DNA of 64,000 bases from an uncultured Collinsella sp. (GCA_958403385.1 CATXXC010000001.1:1-64000), one strand, 5' to 3'. Shown: positions 35,784 through 45,198, counted from the first letter of the stretch. Made by a program: numbers and translations. Notes: generated by a model from the sequence alone, not told the origin.

Positions 35784-36641
35784 TTACTCTGCTTTGCCCA
35801 CGGAGTTGAGGTTGGTCATGCGAATCTTAACCAGCTCGGTGATCTCACGCATGCCCTCCTTGGCCGGCTTCTTGGGATCGAAGCAGGCGGGATTCTCGGC
35901 CATGTAGGCCATGAAGCCCTTGGTGTAGGCCTGACGCAGCTCGGTGGCGTAGTTAACCTTGCAGATACCGTTCTTCACAGCCTCGGCAACCTGCTCATCG
36001 GGCACACCGGAGGTGCCGTGCAGAACCAGCGGCACGTCGACGGCGTCGCGGATGGCCTTGACCACGGACTGCTCGATGTGCGGATCGCTCGTGTACACAC
36101 CGTGGCTGGTGCCAACGCCAATTGCGAGGGAGGTGCAGCCGGTACGCTCGACGAACTCCTTGGCCTCGGCAGGATCGGTGTAGGGGCTCTCGCCCTCAAC
36201 CGCGGGACCGTCGTCCTCCTTGCCGCCAACCTTACCAAGCTCAGCCTCGACAGGCACGCCCATGGCGCGGCCAGCGTCGGCGACGGACTTGGTCAGGGCG
36301 ATATTGTCCTCGAAGGACTCGTGCGAGCCGTCGATCATGACGGAGGTGTAGCCGGTGCGGAAAGCCTGCATGCAGCGGTCATAGCCGTCGCCGTGATCGA
36401 GGTGCAGGGCAACGGGCACGGAAGCGCGCTCGGCGGCAGCCTTGACCATGCCGTAGAAGTAGTCCAGACCAGCGGTCTTGATGGTGCCCGGGGTGGTCTG
36501 CATGATGACGGGGGACTTGGTCTCCTCGGCGGCAGCCAGAACGGCCATAACAAACTCGAGGTTCTCGACGTTGAACGCGCCAACGGCGTAATGACCGGCC
36601 TGAGCGTCCTTGAGCATCTTTTCGGTGGTAACAAGTGCCAT
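35784..36641 (-). CDS. Class II aldolase, GatY/KbaY-like (tagatose- or fructose-1,6-bisphosphate)
   Basis: 285 residues, the length of GatY/KbaY. Zinc ligands are visible in LHLDHGDGYD and GTSHGVY and LVLHGTSGVPDEQV; VEAELGKVGGKEDD is the characteristic loop. GatY-type aldolases split tagatose-1,6-bisphosphate into DHAP and glyceraldehyde-3-phosphate, which would finish the LacABC pathway encoded at 45-49 kb, where no lacD is present. A role on fructose-1,6-bisphosphate in glycolysis is the alternative and cannot be excluded. Start ATG 36639-36641 with GAGGAG nine bases upstream; the frame runs on upstream without conserved residues. Divergent from a DeoR regulator. Confidence 0.85.
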   Translation of the reverse strand: MALVTTEKMLKDAQAGHYAVGAFNVENLEFVMAVLAAAEETKSPVIMQTTPGTIKTAGLDYFYGMVKAAAERASVPVALHLDHGDGYDRCMQAFRTGYTSVMIDGSHESFEDNIALTKSVADAGRAMGVPVEAELGKVGGKEDDGPAVEGESPYTDPAEAKEFVERTGCTSLAIGVGTSHGVYTSDPHIEQSVVKAIRDAVDVPLVLHGTSGVPDEQVAEAVKNGICKVNYATELRQAYTKGFMAYMAENPACFDPKKPAKEGMREITELVKIRMTNLNSVGKAE

Positions 36642-36975
36642 GAGCGTTTGCTCCTCTCCCTCGCCCGCATCTGGACATCGGGCGTAGTTGTTCACAAGGC
36701 GTTTTACCTTGCGTTTTTCTGCGCTCATTGTATGAAATTCAGCGTCTTTGCACGTGCGAGATATTGAGCCCATGCAGGTCAATACAGTCGTTTTTGAAAA
36801 GTAAACGGAAGGAATTTGAGCCGAGTGGACATGTTCGATATTGAATTTTGGGCGTTCAGCATCTTTCTTTTATAGAAAAGATAAGTAATCGAAAGGTGTT
36901 TTCTTACTCAAAAAGAAAATGAACGAAAATAGAGTCAACACAATTCCTGCAAATTTAGCCGAGAATGGAGCAAGC
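36642..36975. promoter_or_regulatory. Divergent promoter region, aldolase - deoR
   Basis: 334 bases, AT-rich in its right half. An inverted repeat ATCTTTCTTTT/AGAAAAGAT lies at about 36861-36882 and is a candidate DeoR operator. No 21-bp ACCGTT pair was found here. Confidence 0.45.
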
Positions 36976-37779
36976 ATGGCCCAAGCCACCAACCGTGCCT
37001 TTGCCGACGAACGCCGTACCGCCATTTTGGAAATGCTCGATCATAATGCCTCGGTGCAGGTAGCAGAAATCGCCCAGACCTTTGGCGTGTCCTCCGTCAC
37101 CGCCCGCGCTGACCTTGACGCGCTCGCCGAAGCAGGCAAGCTGCGCCGCACACATGGTGGTGCCGTATCGCTCCACAAACGCCTAACCGTTTCCACGCAG
37201 GATCGCCGCATCAATGTCAACGTCGCCGCCAAGCAGGCCATCGCGCAAAGCGCCATCGAGCTCGTCAATGACGGCAACACGCTGCTCGTCGACTCGGGCA
37301 CCACGGCGCTCGAGTTCGTCCGGCTCCTCGATCAGCGCGACGGCATCACCGTCATCACGGCCGACATTACCATTGCCGATTACATCGACGAGAGCATGCC
37401 CTCAGTCGATGTCGTCATGCTGGGCGGGGCGCTGCGCAAAGGCCATCGTTATTTGTACGGACCGCTCACTATGCAGGCGCTCCAAATGGTCCATGCCGAT
37501 CTGGCCGTCATGTGCCCCGGCGCCTTTGTCCCCAGCTGCGGCTTTACGACCGACTTTCCCCAGATGGCCGAGACCAAAACGGCTATGATCGCCGCGGCCC
37601 ATCAAAGCGTCGCCCTCATGGACGCCAGCAAGGTTAACGGACGCGGCATGTACCGCTTTGCCGAGCTTGCCGATGTCGACTCCATCGTGATGGACCGTGA
37701 CCCCGACCATGCCGTCGCCACCTCGATCGCCGAGGCCGCCGACGTCGACGCCCCAACCCTCATCATCGCCACCACCTAA
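36976..37779 (+). CDS. DeoR family regulator
   Basis: 267 residues. N-terminal winged HTH: ERRTAILEMLDHNASVQVAE, then QTFGVSSVTARADLDALAEA and GKLRRTHGGAV. The C-terminal sensor domain has LLVDSGTTALEF and LGGALRKGHRYLYGPLT, as in regulators that sense sugar phosphates (LacR, GatR, AgaR). The start is ATG 36976 (MAQATNRAF) with GGAG six bases upstream; an ATG 19 codons upstream lacks a site. Divergent from the GatY-like aldolase, it may control that gene and the lac genes, as LacR does in lactococci; this is inference. Confidence 0.85.
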   Translation: MAQATNRAFADERRTAILEMLDHNASVQVAEIAQTFGVSSVTARADLDALAEAGKLRRTHGGAVSLHKRLTVSTQDRRINVNVAAKQAIAQSAIELVNDGNTLLVDSGTTALEFVRLLDQRDGITVITADITIADYIDESMPSVDVVMLGGALRKGHRYLYGPLTMQALQMVHADLAVMCPGAFVPSCGFTTDFPQMAETKTAMIAAAHQSVALMDASKVNGRGMYRFAELADVDSIVMDRDPDHAVATSIAEAADVDAPTLIIATT

Positions 37780-37785
37780 AACCAA

Positions 37786-37824
37786 AAACCACCACAAAGG
37801 GGACAGTCACCTTTGTGGTGGTTT
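37786..37824 (+). terminator. Terminator of deoR
   Basis: Stem AAACCACCACAAAGG/CCTTTGTGGTGGTTT, perfect over 15 bases. An inverted close copy lies at 38012-38052. Confidence 0.8.
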
Positions 37825-37853
37825 GAGCGACACGGCGGTTCGCTCCGCCAGTT

Positions 37854-37994
37854 TGTCTCAATCTGTAACAACTAGGCCCTTAAAAGCCGGCTAACTGTTA
37901 CAGATAGAGATAATCCCGCTCGACCCCCGCCCTTAATCTAAACCTGTAACACTTAGAGACGATTTAGACGCCCAGATGTTACAGATTGAGACAA
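37854..37994. repeat. Paired TGTAAC/GTTACA hairpins, locus 1
   Basis: Two hairpin-forming units, 37854-37913 and 37934-37994, each with an arm like TCAATCTGTAAC and a right arm GTTACAGATTGAGA. The left TGTAAC words are at 37864 and 37945, 81 bases apart. It lies between convergent genes, flanked by two terminators. Confidence 0.8.
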
Positions 37995-38011
37995 TCGGAT
38001 CCCGAAATGGA

Positions 38012-38052
38012 AAAACCACCACAAAGGCGCCTGTCCCCTTTGTGGTGGTTTT
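38012..38052 (-). terminator. Terminator of the flavodiiron gene
   Basis: Stem AAAACCACCACAAAGG with CCTTTGTGGTGGTTTT, T-run on the minus strand as well. Near inverted copy of 37786-37824. Confidence 0.8.
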
Positions 38053-38074
38053 GACGGTAGAAGCGAGCGCGTTG

Positions 38075-39235
38075 TTACTTGGAAAGCTCGTCGGCGAGGA
38101 CCTCGATCTGAGCGCGCGAGGCGTCGTTGAGCGAGCCCAGCACGGTCACCTTGTTCTGCGCCAGGGTGATGTCCTTCATGCCCTCGAGCTCCTTGGCCAT
38201 AACCTTGGCAGCGGTGGGCGCCCAGGAGCCGGCCTCGACGAGTGCCACCGTACGGTTCTGATAGGCGTGCTCGGCAAGCGTATGGATAAAGGTGCTCATG
38301 AACGGGAAAATCTCACCCTGATAGGTGATGGAAGCGAGCACCAGACGGTCGTAGCGGAACGCATCCTCAACGGCCTCGGCCATGTCGTCGCGAGCCAGGT
38401 CAAAGACGGAGACCTTCTGGCCGCGAGCCTCAAGCGCTGCGGCGAGCTCCTCGACGGCAGCCTTCAGATGGCCATACACACTCGCATAGGCGATCGTGAT
38501 GCCCTCGTCCTCGGGCTGATAGCTCGACCAGGTGTTATAGGTGTCGAGGTAATAGCCCAGGTTCTCGGTCAGTACGGGGCCGTGGAGCGGACAGATGATC
38601 TGAATGTCCAGGTCGGCGGCCTTCTTGAGCACGGTCTGCACGAACTTGCCGAACTTACCGACGATGCCAAAGTAGTAGCGGCGAGCCTCGCAAGCCCAGC
38701 CCTCGGGATCCTCGATGTCGTTGGCGCCAAACTTGCCAAAGCCGTCGGCACTAAAGAGCACCTTGTCGGTGGACTCGTAGGAGAAGAGCACCTCGGGCCA
38801 GTGAACGTTGGGGGCGCCGACAAAGGTCAGGCTGTGGCCGCCCAGGTCGAGCACATCGCCCTCTTTGACGACCATCTTGCGCTCGGGGAAGTCGGTGCCA
38901 AAGTAGTTGACCATCATGCGGAAGGCACCCATGCTGGCCACGATCTGCGCCTGGGGATAGCGCTCCATAAAGGCAGCGATGCCGGCGGAGTGATCGGGCT
39001 CCATGTGATGAACGACCAGGTAGTCGGGCGTACGACCATCGAGCACGGCCTCGAGGTTGCCGAGCCACTCGTCGACAAAGTCAGCGTCAACCGAATCGGC
39101 GACGGCGATCTTGTCGCCCAAGATAACGTAGCTGTTGTATGCCATACCGTTCTCGGACACGTCGTACTGGCCCTCGAACAGGTCGATGTCGTGATCGTCA
39201 ACACCGATGTAGCGGATATCCTTGGTGATCTCCAT
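38075..39235 (-). CDS. A-type flavoprotein (flavodiiron protein, FprA family)
   Basis: 386 residues. N-terminal metallo-beta-lactamase-like domain (1-250) with diiron ligands HHMEPDHSAG and later HW/CPLHGPV, then a flavodoxin domain (about 255-385) beginning ITIAYASVYGHLKAA. These enzymes reduce O2 to water or NO to N2O and protect anaerobes, fitting an organism that relies on oxygen-sensitive pyruvate formate-lyase. The start is ATG 39233-39235 with AGGAGG nine bases upstream. A single gene ending at its own terminator. Confidence 0.93.
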   Translation of the reverse strand: MEITKDIRYIGVDDHDIDLFEGQYDVSENGMAYNSYVILGDKIAVADSVDADFVDEWLGNLEAVLDGRTPDYLVVHHMEPDHSAGIAAFMERYPQAQIVASMGAFRMMVNYFGTDFPERKMVVKEGDVLDLGGHSLTFVGAPNVHWPEVLFSYESTDKVLFSADGFGKFGANDIEDPEGWACEARRYYFGIVGKFGKFVQTVLKKAADLDIQIICPLHGPVLTENLGYYLDTYNTWSSYQPEDEGITIAYASVYGHLKAAVEELAAALEARGQKVSVFDLARDDMAEAVEDAFRYDRLVLASITYQGEIFPFMSTFIHTLAEHAYQNRTVALVEAGSWAPTAAKVMAKELEGMKDITLAQNKVTVLGSLNDASRAQIEVLADELSK

Positions 39236-39364
39236 CAGGCAAAGCCTCCTAGATAGACAAAAGAGCCCGTCTATCATAGCACTCGCCTTCATAGCCACGG
39301 CTATCTGCCAGCATCCTTACCGATTGTTTTTGAGGCGGAATATACCGCCGTTTACCTGCACAAA

Positions 39365-40396
39365 CTATGCGCGCGGTATTGCCGTGCTCTGTCGAATGAT
39401 GAGCTGGCCGGGGATGCGAATGGCGACGGTTTTGTCCGTTGCCCCCGCCTTGGGAACCGCGTGCTCGAATACCTCGCGCCCACGCTGATGCAAATCGAAT
39501 CGAACGGTCGTGAGCTCGTTATGCGCGACAAAGTCGTCGAGCGAGTCATCGACGCCCACCACGCTCACGTCCTCGGGCACGCACAAGCCGCTATCGCGCA
39601 GCGCTGCAATGACGCCATTTGCCATCTGATCGTTTGCCGCATAGATCGCCGTCATGGTGCGATCGTGTTCGGCCAGGTACCTACCGGCCTCGTAACCGCT
39701 GTTGGCAGACCAGTCGCCCTCAAGCGGCTCTACCGGCTCGATGTGCTTACGCTCGAGCGCATCCTGCCAACCGGCGCGACGGAACTGCTCGTCGACCGAA
39801 AAGGACGGGCCGCCGACATAACGAATCTGCTCGTGTCCCAGCTCAAACAGATGATCCATGAGCAACAGCGAGCAGCCGTAATGATCGGAGTCAACCGTAG
39901 TCACCCGCGGGTGCGCATACATGGTAACGATGACCGTGCCAATACCCGGCAACGGATCGAACGTCTCAAAATCGGGAGCCATACGGCTCATGCCGATAAT
40001 GATTCCGTCCACGGGCAGCGCGGCCATACGACGTGTTGCCTCGGCAAGAGAGAATTCCTCGGTCTTGGACATCTCGACCAGTGTGATGGCGCAATTATGC
40101 TCGCGAGCAGCGCTGGCGATGCCGTCGATCATTGAGAGGTTGCCAAACTTGGTGACATCGTTGACGCACAGGCCGACCGAATGGTAACGGCCGTCACGCA
40201 ACGAACGGCCGGCATAGCTCGGACGGAAGCCGAGCTCTTGCATAGCGGCTTGCACGCGCTGGCGCGTCTGTTCGTTAACGTTGGGCAATCCGTTGGCAAC
40301 GCGCGAAACCGTCTGTTGCGAAACACCGGCAGCGCGGGCAACGTCAGCCATGGATACCGGACGCGTACCTGTATCGTTGGAAGGGCGCCTTGCCAC
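39365..40396 (-). CDS. galR: LacI family regulator of the galKT operon
   Basis: 343 residues with GTG start (40394-40396, GAAGGTG upstream). HTH VSMADVARAAGVSQQTVSRV, hinge SYAGRSLRDGRYHSVG, effector domain with VDGIIIGMSRM and AIYAANDQMANGV. It is divergent from galK. The three lac modules have closely similar LacI proteins (shared motifs such as VSVVGVDDSL). Operators TGTTAACGTACTC occur three times in the shared upstream region. The symbol is by context only. Confidence 0.85.
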   Translation of the reverse strand: MARRPSNDTGTRPVSMADVARAAGVSQQTVSRVANGLPNVNEQTRQRVQAAMQELGFRPSYAGRSLRDGRYHSVGLCVNDVTKFGNLSMIDGIASAAREHNCAITLVEMSKTEEFSLAEATRRMAALPVDGIIIGMSRMAPDFETFDPLPGIGTVIVTMYAHPRVTTVDSDHYGCSLLLMDHLFELGHEQIRYVGGPSFSVDEQFRRAGWQDALERKHIEPVEPLEGDWSANSGYEAGRYLAEHDRTMTAIYAANDQMANGVIAALRDSGLCVPEDVSVVGVDDSLDDFVAHNELTTVRFDLHQRGREVFEHAVPKAGATDKTVAIRIPGQLIIRQSTAIPRA

Positions 40397-40488
40397 AAAA
40401 TCACCTTCACCCTTGCGAGATATGAATAGCGTGAATGCCGGCCCGGGCAGAAATACATCCCGCGCCGAGGCCCGCTATCGTCGGACGC

Positions 40489-40503
40489 ATGTTAACGTAC
40501 TCT
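40489..40503. promoter_or_regulatory. LacI operator 1, gal locus
   Basis: ATGTTAACGTACTCT, about 95 bases upstream of the regulator start. Same word as operators 2 and 3. Confidence 0.65.
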
Positions 40504-40550
40504 ACTTTTTCTATCTGCATCTCTTCTGCTTTATAAGTCCATACGGCAAT

Positions 40551-40581
40551 ACCGTTCACGGCTGAATTTCTACCGATTACC
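40551..40581 (+). promoter_or_regulatory. 21-bp-spaced direct repeat (LytTR-like), gal locus
   Basis: ACCGTTCACG at 40551-40560 and ACCGATTACC at 40572-40581, 21 bases apart, between LacI operators 1 and 2 in the divergent galR-galK region. Confidence 0.65.
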
Positions 40582-40610
40582 AGATTCTCAAATAGTGACA
40601 AGAGTTGTGT

Positions 40611-40628
40611 TATGAGTACGTTAACATA
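40611..40628. promoter_or_regulatory. LacI operator 2, gal locus
   Basis: TATGAGTACGTTAACATA, the reverse complement of operators 1 and 3, 65 bases upstream of operator 3. Confidence 0.7.
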
Positions 40629-40675
40629 GCCCGTAACGTGCGGTATCGTGAACACTTGGTTCATGCCGCTTTAAG

Positions 40676-40693
40676 TTGTTAACGTACTCATAA
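40676..40693. promoter_or_regulatory. LacI operator 3, gal locus
   Basis: TTGTTAACGTACTCATAA, 42 bases upstream of the galK start, placed where a repressor would block transcription of galK. Confidence 0.7.
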
Positions 40694-40734
40694 CGACGCA
40701 AAACTCGCCCGTGCGCACCAAGGAAAGGACTCCC

Positions 40735-41940
40735 ATGACCACCCCCGACGAAAAGACATTCGCCACGCTCACCAAACTGTTTGAGGAGGAGTTTGGCCCC
40801 ATCGGCGACCGCCAGGTGCTCTACGTGCACGCGCCCGGCCGTTCCGAGATCAGCGGCAACCACACCGACCACGAGGGCGGCCACGTTATCGCCGGCTCGC
40901 TCGATGTCGCCGTTGACGGCATCGCCGTGGCAACCGACTCCAACAAGATTCGCGTCGCCGACGAGGGCTATCCTACGTTTGAAATCATGCTCGACACGCT
41001 GGATATTCAAGAGTCCGAGAAGGGCACGTCCGCGAGCCTCGTCCGCGGCATGGCCCACGAGATTGCAGCCCTTGGCGTTGAGCCCCACGGCTTCGATTTC
41101 GCCTTCACCTGCTCCGTCCCCTCGGGCGGCGGTCTTTCCAGCTCTGCCGCCGTCGAGGCCGCGTACGGTCGCGCCATGGAAACCCTCTGGGGCGCACCCG
41201 CCATCGAGCCCGTCGCGCTCGCGCAGATGAGCCAGCGCACCGAGAACAACTATTACGGCAAGCCCTGCGGTCTGATGGACCAGGCCGCCGTGTGCCTGGG
41301 CGGCCTTGCCTACATGGACTTTGAGGACCAGGCTCAGCCTAAAACCCAGAAGCTCGAGCTCAACTTTGAGGATCACGGCTATGCGCTCGTGCTCGTTAAG
41401 GTCGGTGCCGACCACGTGGCCGCCACCGACGACTACGCCGCCGTTCCGCGCGAGATGCAGGACGTTGCCGCCGAGTTTGGCAAGGCACGCCTGTGCGAGG
41501 TCGACGTTGCCGATTTTGACGCCAAGCTCCCCGAGCTGCGCGCCAAGCTGGGCGACCGCGCCTGCCTGCGCGCCGTTCACTACTGGTACGAGAACGGCCT
41601 GGTCGACAAGCGCTGGGCTGCTCTGAACGCCGGCGACATCGATCAGTTCCTGGTCCTGACGCGCGAGTCCGGCGCCAGCTCTGCCATGTACCTACAGAAT
41701 GTCGTTGCCAAGCTGGGCTCCGAGCAGCCCTCGATGTATGCCCTGGCACTGGCCGAGCACGTGCTCGACGGCCGTGGCGCCGTCCGTATCCACGGTGGCG
41801 GCTTTGGTGGCACCATCCAGGCCTTTGTGCCGCTCGACCTGGTCGACACCTTTATCACCAAGATGAACGGCTGGCTAGGCGAGGGCTCTGCCCGCCACTA
41901 CGCAATTTCTGACAAGGGGGCTTACGCGGCATGGCTGTAA
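40735..41940 (+). CDS. galK: Galactokinase
   Basis: 401 residues. Phosphorylates galactose to galactose-1-phosphate. GHMP kinase with the galactokinase signature GRSEISGNHTDHEGG, the ATP motif VPSGGGLSSSAAVEAA and the C-terminal RIHGGGFGGTIQAF. The start is ATG 40735 (MTTPDEKTF) with GGAAAGGA five bases upstream; an ATG eight codons earlier is not supported. It overlaps galT by 10 bases. Free galactose released by GH1 enzymes or entering without phosphorylation would be handled here. Confidence 0.95.
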   Translation: MTTPDEKTFATLTKLFEEEFGPIGDRQVLYVHAPGRSEISGNHTDHEGGHVIAGSLDVAVDGIAVATDSNKIRVADEGYPTFEIMLDTLDIQESEKGTSASLVRGMAHEIAALGVEPHGFDFAFTCSVPSGGGLSSSAAVEAAYGRAMETLWGAPAIEPVALAQMSQRTENNYYGKPCGLMDQAAVCLGGLAYMDFEDQAQPKTQKLELNFEDHGYALVLVKVGADHVAATDDYAAVPREMQDVAAEFGKARLCEVDVADFDAKLPELRAKLGDRACLRAVHYWYENGLVDKRWAALNAGDIDQFLVLTRESGASSAMYLQNVVAKLGSEQPSMYALALAEHVLDGRGAVRIHGGGFGGTIQAFVPLDLVDTFITKMNGWLGEGSARHYAISDKGAYAAWL

Positions 41941-43559
41941 TGACTGACGTGCGCGAGGCCGCGCAGAACCTGATCGAGTACGCTATCCACCGATCGATGA
42001 TCGGCCAGGACGATCGCATCTGGGCGTATAACACCATTCTCGAGTGCATCGGTGCTACGGGGCCGGCGCTCGACATGGCCTGGGCGCTCCAGGTCGAGAA
42101 ACTCTCGCTCTTGCACCCCGACACCCTGCCCAACTTTGACCTTGAAGGCACACTTGCCGCGCTTTCCGAGGCCGCCGTTGCCAACGGTGCTGCCGAGGAT
42201 ACGGCATCGGGCCGCGATCGCATCGCCATGCGCATCATGGGTGTGCTGATGCCGAGGCCTTCGGTTGTAAACGAGGAATTCAACGGCCGCATTGGTGTCA
42301 ACGAGCCCCGCGCCGCAACCGACTGGTTCTACGGTCTATGCTGCGACGCCGGCTACGTGCGCCGCGCCGCCATCGCGCGCAATATCAAATGGAGCACCCC
42401 CACCAACTGGGGCGACCTGGAGATCACCATCAACCTGTCCAAGCCTGAGAAGGACCCGCGCGATATTGCCGCGGCCGGTGCCGCCAAAAACACGAGCGAG
42501 AAGTATCCCGCCTGTCAGCTGTGCATCGAGAACGAGGGCTACCCTGGACGCTCCGCCGCAGCCGACGGCGGTGCCCATCCCGCCCGTCAGAACCTGCGAG
42601 TTATCCCTATCCAGCTCGACGGCGAGCGCTGGGGCTTCCAATACAGCCCGTACGCGTACTTTAACGAGCACTGCATTGCCATGAGCTCCGAGCATCGTCC
42701 GATGCACGTCGACCGCAAGGGGCTGACCTGCCTGCTCGACTTTGTCGACCTGTTCCCGCACTACTTTATTGGCTCCAACGCCGACCTGCCCATCGTGGGC
42801 GGCTCGATTCTGTCGCACGACCACTTCCAGGGCGGCGCGCACGAGTTCCCCATGATGCACGCCGCCGAGGTCTCGCAGTTTAGCATGCCCGGCTTTGACC
42901 AGGTCAGCGGTACCGTGTTGCAGTGGCCGCTTTCGGTGCTGCGACTGCGCTCGCACGACCGCGCCCAGCTGCTCGACGCCACCGAGAAGATTATCCTCGC
43001 CTGGCGCGAGTGGACCGATGAGTCTGTGGGCGTCATCGCGCACACAGCCGACGGCGTGGCCCACAACACCGTGACGCCCGTCATTCGCCGCGTGGACTCC
43101 CGCGGCAACGCCGGCGGCGAGATTTACGAGGCCTACCTGGCGCTTCGCTGCAATATCACGACCGACGAGCACCCGCTAGGCGTTTTCCACCCACATGCCG
43201 AGTACCACCACATTAAGAAGGAGAACATCGGCCTGATCGAAGTCATGGGCCTGGCCATTTTGCCGCCGCGCCTGGTTCCCGAGCTTGGCGCTGTCCGTGA
43301 GCATCTGCTGGCAGCCAAGGTCGATGCCAGCTACGACCTTGCCGGTGCGCTCGAGGGCGATGATCTTTGCCGCAGCCACGCCGCATGGGCTGAGGACGTC
43401 TTTGCCCGCCGCGCCGACGAGCTTACGGCCGACAACGCCATCGATATCCTGCACGAGGAGGTCGGCGTGGTGTTTGGCCACGTGCTCGACAACGCCGGCG
43501 TCTTTAAGTGGGACGAGGCAGGACGCGCCGCCCAGCAGCGCTTTATCGACTCGCTGTAG
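41931..43559 (+). CDS. galT: UTP/UDP-glucose--hexose-1-phosphate uridylyltransferase, class 2
   Basis: 542 residues, typical of the class 2 GalT found in Gram-positive bacteria. Converts galactose-1-phosphate to UDP-galactose. The catalytic histidines are in GSILSHDHFQGGAHEFPM; PRPSVVNEEF and CQLCIENEGYPGR are also characteristic. The start overlaps galK (ATGGCTGTAATG), where an ATG three codons later is also possible. Followed by a terminator at 43614. No galE is in the window. Confidence 0.94.
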   Translation: MAVMTDVREAAQNLIEYAIHRSMIGQDDRIWAYNTILECIGATGPALDMAWALQVEKLSLLHPDTLPNFDLEGTLAALSEAAVANGAAEDTASGRDRIAMRIMGVLMPRPSVVNEEFNGRIGVNEPRAATDWFYGLCCDAGYVRRAAIARNIKWSTPTNWGDLEITINLSKPEKDPRDIAAAGAAKNTSEKYPACQLCIENEGYPGRSAAADGGAHPARQNLRVIPIQLDGERWGFQYSPYAYFNEHCIAMSSEHRPMHVDRKGLTCLLDFVDLFPHYFIGSNADLPIVGGSILSHDHFQGGAHEFPMMHAAEVSQFSMPGFDQVSGTVLQWPLSVLRLRSHDRAQLLDATEKIILAWREWTDESVGVIAHTADGVAHNTVTPVIRRVDSRGNAGGEIYEAYLALRCNITTDEHPLGVFHPHAEYHHIKKENIGLIEVMGLAILPPRLVPELGAVREHLLAAKVDASYDLAGALEGDDLCRSHAAWAEDVFARRADELTADNAIDILHEEVGVVFGHVLDNAGVFKWDEAGRAAQQRFIDSL

Positions 43560-43613
43560 CACGCGAGCTCGAACGTTCAACAGCAGCCCGCACGACATAG
43601 CCACCTACACGAC

Positions 43614-43653
43614 AACGGCGCCCGCCGGCAACATCGCCGACGGGCGCCGTTTT
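43614..43653 (+). terminator. Terminator of galKT
   Basis: Stem AACGGCGCCCG/CGGGCGCCGTT followed by TTT, with a loop that itself can pair (CCGGC.../...GCCGA). Confidence 0.85.
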
Positions 43654-43685
43654 CTGATGCAAGGGTAGCTAATTTGCACCAAAAC

Positions 43686-43733
43686 AAGGAGTGTTCCAAA
43701 CTGCCGGCAGAGAAGGAACGCCCCCAGGTGCCG
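43686..43733 (+). repeat. 48-bp direct repeat, left copy
   Basis: Begins AAGGAGTGTTCCAAACTGCC. A copy with about 85% identity by eye lies at 45199-45246 in the same orientation, so the AAA/DUF4143 gene sits between two direct repeats. Confidence 0.7.
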
Positions 43734-43742
43734 ACCTAAACC

Positions 43743-43841
43743 CCCACACTATTTGATGGAAAAACGTGGTTGCCTCCCACATTATTCGATGGAAAAACGT
43801 GGTTTACTCCCACATTTTTCGATGGAAAGACCGAAACGGTC
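43743..43841 (+). repeat. Three tandem 33-bp repeats before the AAA/DUF4143 gene
   Basis: Units start at 43743, 43776 and 43809, each CCCACA(n)TATTYGATGGAAA; the first two continue AACGTGG. The period is exactly 33 bases, three helical turns. The third unit diverges at its end and runs into the promoter (TATACT at about 43847). Phased repeats at a promoter suggest a regulator-binding array. Confidence 0.8.
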
Positions 43842-43871
43842 TTATACTAACCATGATCGTTAGGAGGCAGT

Positions 43872-45173
43872 ATGCAGCGACAGCTAATGGACGAACTCAT
43901 CGCTTGGAAATCTAGGGCAAACCGCAAGCCCCTCCTGCTTAAGGGGGCCCGCCAGACGGGAAAAACCTGGCTTCTTAACGAATTCGCAGGCCAGCAGTAT
44001 CAAAACGTCATCCGCTTTGACTTTATGCTCGAACCGGGCGCACGTTCGCTGTTCGACGGAAGCCTTGACCCCAAACGCATCATCTCCCAGATAGAGCTCC
44101 TGCGCGGCCAGACCATAACGCCGACAGACACGCTCATCATCTTCGACGAAATCCAAGAGGCACCGCGTGGCATCACCTCGCTCAAATACTTCAACGAGCT
44201 GGCGCCGGAATACCATATCGTGGCAGCCGGCTCCTATATGGGGCTCGCGCTCCGACGCGAAAACGAGTCGTTCCCCGTCGGCAAGATCGACCAGCTCACC
44301 ATGCGCCCCATGGGGTTTGTCGAGTTCGTTCGTGCCGTCGATGGCGATCCGCTCGCAGATGCCATCCTTGCCGCAGACATGGACCTGCTGACAAACGTTT
44401 CCGAAAAGCTCGAGCGCCTGCTCAAGGAATACCTCGTTGTCGGTGGCATGCCAGAAGTTGTCTCCGCTTTCGCCGCCTCCCACGATTTCATCGAGGCCCG
44501 CAGGCTTCAGCAGCAAATCATCGAAGCTTATGAATCCGATTTTGGCAAGCATGCGCCAGCCCGCATCGTCGAGCGCATGAGGCTGGTTTGGAAATCCCTT
44601 CCCGGCCAGCTCGCAAAGGAAAACAAGAAGTTCGTCTACGGCGCGCTTCGTCCCGGGGCGCGCGCACGCGATTTTGAGGAAAGCCTCCAGTGGCTCATGG
44701 ACTATGGAATCGTTCATAAGGTACCACGTGTTTCCGCCCTAAGAGCACCGCTCACAAGCTACGAGGATCTCTCGGGCTTCAAGCTGTTCTGCATCGACAC
44801 CGGCATCCTCGGAGCACTCTCCGGCCTCACGCCAGCCATTGTTCTGAACGGGCCCGCTGTTTTTACGGAGTTCAAAGGCTCGCTGACCGAGCAATACGTC
44901 GCACAGGAGCTTTTGCTCCAAGGCAAAACTCCCGCGTATTGGTCATCCTCCTCCGGCAATGCAGAGACTGACTTTGCCATCGACCATGCGGGGACCGTGC
45001 TTCCGCTCGAGGTCAAGGCGGCAGAGAATCTCAAAGCAAAGAGCCTGAGGACTGCCTGCGAGAAGTTCAAACTCGGGCGCTGCGTGAGAACATCGTTAGC
45101 GGCATATAGAGACGAGGACACGCTCGTCAACATTCCGCTCTGGGAGATTGGGCAAATCGACAAGCTGGCATAG
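43872..45173 (+). CDS. AAA ATPase with DUF4143 domain
   Basis: 433 residues. N-terminal AAA domain with Walker A GARQTGKTWLLNEF (residues 25-38) and Walker B TLIIFDEIQEAPRG, then DUF4143 with a nuclease-like core ETDFAIDH...LPLEVKAAENLKAKSL. Such proteins are widespread in gut anaerobes, often in many copies; their function is unknown, with roles in defence or DNA repair suggested. Start ATG 43872 with AGGAGG five bases upstream. It is isolated between direct repeats and sits between unrelated gal and lac operons, which suggests insertion. Confidence 0.88.
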   Translation: MQRQLMDELIAWKSRANRKPLLLKGARQTGKTWLLNEFAGQQYQNVIRFDFMLEPGARSLFDGSLDPKRIISQIELLRGQTITPTDTLIIFDEIQEAPRGITSLKYFNELAPEYHIVAAGSYMGLALRRENESFPVGKIDQLTMRPMGFVEFVRAVDGDPLADAILAADMDLLTNVSEKLERLLKEYLVVGGMPEVVSAFAASHDFIEARRLQQQIIEAYESDFGKHAPARIVERMRLVWKSLPGQLAKENKKFVYGALRPGARARDFEESLQWLMDYGIVHKVPRVSALRAPLTSYEDLSGFKLFCIDTGILGALSGLTPAIVLNGPAVFTEFKGSLTEQYVAQELLLQGKTPAYWSSSSGNAETDFAIDHAGTVLPLEVKAAENLKAKSLRTACEKFKLGRCVRTSLAAYRDEDTLVNIPLWEIGQIDKLA

Positions 45174-45198
45174 GCGCTGTGGAGGGGGGGTGCCCCGT

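Noticed and set aside
43743..43841. Three 33-bp repeats as a short CRISPR array
   Set aside because: The units are contiguous with no unique spacers and no cas genes; a tandem promoter repeat fits better.
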